Below, piece after piece: positions 63,190 through 63,577 of a stretch of 63,577 bases of DNA. Under the pieces are notes generated by a model. It made no database searches. It was not told where the DNA came from and was given only the letters and a program-made list of their open reading frames with translations. Each line of letters opens with the position of its first letter. Positions within the stretch are counted from its first letter, which is position 1. The position numbers and the translations under genes were made by a program. This stretch comes from an uncultured Clostridia bacterium (GTDB lineage Bacteria > Bacillota > Clostridia > Lachnospirales > CAG-274): contig CANQVZ010000009.1 in assembly GCA_947627425.1 (NCBI GenBank), positions 1-63,577 on the forward strand, given 5' to 3'.

Positions 63190-63461
63190 TAAACCTCTTT
63201 CACAAACTTATTATCCGAGTAGCTTTTCAAAGTATCTTCCAAATCATCTATTCTATGATTTGCGACCTTGATTTTTTCTTCGTGTAAATCCTCTCTCGCC
63301 TCCAGCTCATAAGTCCTTTCAATCAGATTATTGTGCTTATTCACCTTTTGCTCCAGCTGCTCTATGCGGTATGTTATAAGCTTTGTATTCACAAAAATGC
63401 CTATTATCGCCCCTATGGAGCTTCCCGCAAACCCTATCAGCGCTATTATGATGTTCTCCAT
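63189..63461 (-). CDS. Phage XhlA-like lysis-associated membrane protein
   Basis: 90 aa. An N-terminal membrane helix (IIIALIGFAGSSIGAIIGIFV) is followed by a coiled-coil-prone region (IEQLEQKVNKHNNLIERTYELE). Proteins of this shape lie between tail and holin genes in Firmicutes prophages. AAGGAGG precedes the ATG. Here the order tail-like fragment, this gene, holin is the expected phage order. Confidence 0.65.
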   Translation of the reverse strand: MENIIIALIGFAGSSIGAIIGIFVNTKLITYRIEQLEQKVNKHNNLIERTYELEAREDLHEEKIKVANHRIDDLEDTLKSYSDNKFVKEV

Positions 63462-63474
63462 TCAGCCTACCTCC

Positions 63475-63577
63475 TTAAGTGTTTTTGAGTTTAAAGCTGT
63501 TATAAACAGTCTGCTTATCCATCGCCTCTTTTGCTGTGGTATATTCTCCGCTATATACCGGCGTGTTTACATATTTT
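63475..63577 (-). CDS. 3' end of an unidentified gene, probably a phage tail or baseplate protein (partial)
   Basis: An open frame enters from the right edge and ends at 63475 in TAA, giving a C-terminus that ends ...DKQTVYNSFKLKNT. It lies 13 bp before the XhlA-like gene in the same direction. Only 34 residues are visible, so the product cannot be named; phage context is the only hint. Confidence 0.5.
   Translation of the reverse strand, partial: KYVNTPVYSGEYTTAKEAMDKQTVYNSFKLKNT

Overview
The window looks like a chromosomal segment of an anaerobic Clostridia (Firmicutes) bacterium, possibly gut or rumen associated. Grounds: GGAGG-type ribosome binding sites throughout, heavy ATA/AGA/AGG codon use, AgrC/AgrA-like and SpoIIE/SpoIIA-like regulators, a Gram-positive style type IV secretion (T4SS) gene set, and a short family of palindromic intergenic repeats. 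The genus cannot be named from sequence alone.

Layout. (1) 1-8.8 kb is housekeeping and accessory DNA: a strong leftward promoter resembling an rRNA-operon leader at the left edge, an ABC exporter, an OmpR-type two-component system, the tRNA methylthiotransferase MiaB, a secreted metallo-beta-lactamase-fold hydrolase with a DUF3006 gene, and a VanX-like D-Ala-D-Ala dipeptidase lipoprotein. (2) 8.9-32 kb holds a solute-binding lipoprotein, three very large unrecognised proteins (1217, 1215 and 1775 aa) that are related to each other, and between them a signalling operon: AgrC-like kinase, LytTR response regulator, formyltransferase-like enzyme, Cache-HAMP-SpoIIE phosphatase, ABC_sub_bind lipoprotein and a sensor-MFS protein. 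(3) 32.2-61.7 kb is one long leftward gene cluster for a T4SS-like machine: three Ig-like surface proteins, a CPBP protease, two TrbL/VirB6-like proteins (one with a long tandem-repeat cytoplasmic region), a PrgI-VirB4 fusion, a VirB2/TrbC-like pilin, a VirD4-like coupling ATPase, a STAS/anti-sigma-kinase pair, a VanY-like peptidase, a 2400-aa surface protein ending in two pilin-like domains, and a fourth, small member of the large-protein family. (4) 62-63.6 kb holds a DUF5684 membrane protein and the edge of a prophage-like lysis region.

How it fits together. No relaxase is visible, so the T4SS looks more like a protein-delivery machine than a conjugation system. The four large-family proteins (10.4, 14.4, 26.6 and 32.2 kb) share ING(R/K/V)-centred modules and a common C-terminal domain, and one is encoded at the end of the T4SS cluster; I infer that they are its substrates. 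Direct repeats of a 9-bp element (consensus GTTTATGCC) spaced 21 bp apart lie upstream of the promoters of all three stand-alone large proteins, the kinase operon, the T4SS cluster, the solute-binding lipoprotein and the DUF5684 gene. Two-turn spacing is the classical geometry of LytTR-regulator sites, so the AgrA-like regulator at 19.6 kb is the obvious candidate controller. A SpoIIE phosphatase in the kinase operon and a STAS/kinase pair inside the T4SS cluster could form a second, partner-switching layer. This candidate regulated effector-delivery system is the main discovery in the window; function is inference throughout.
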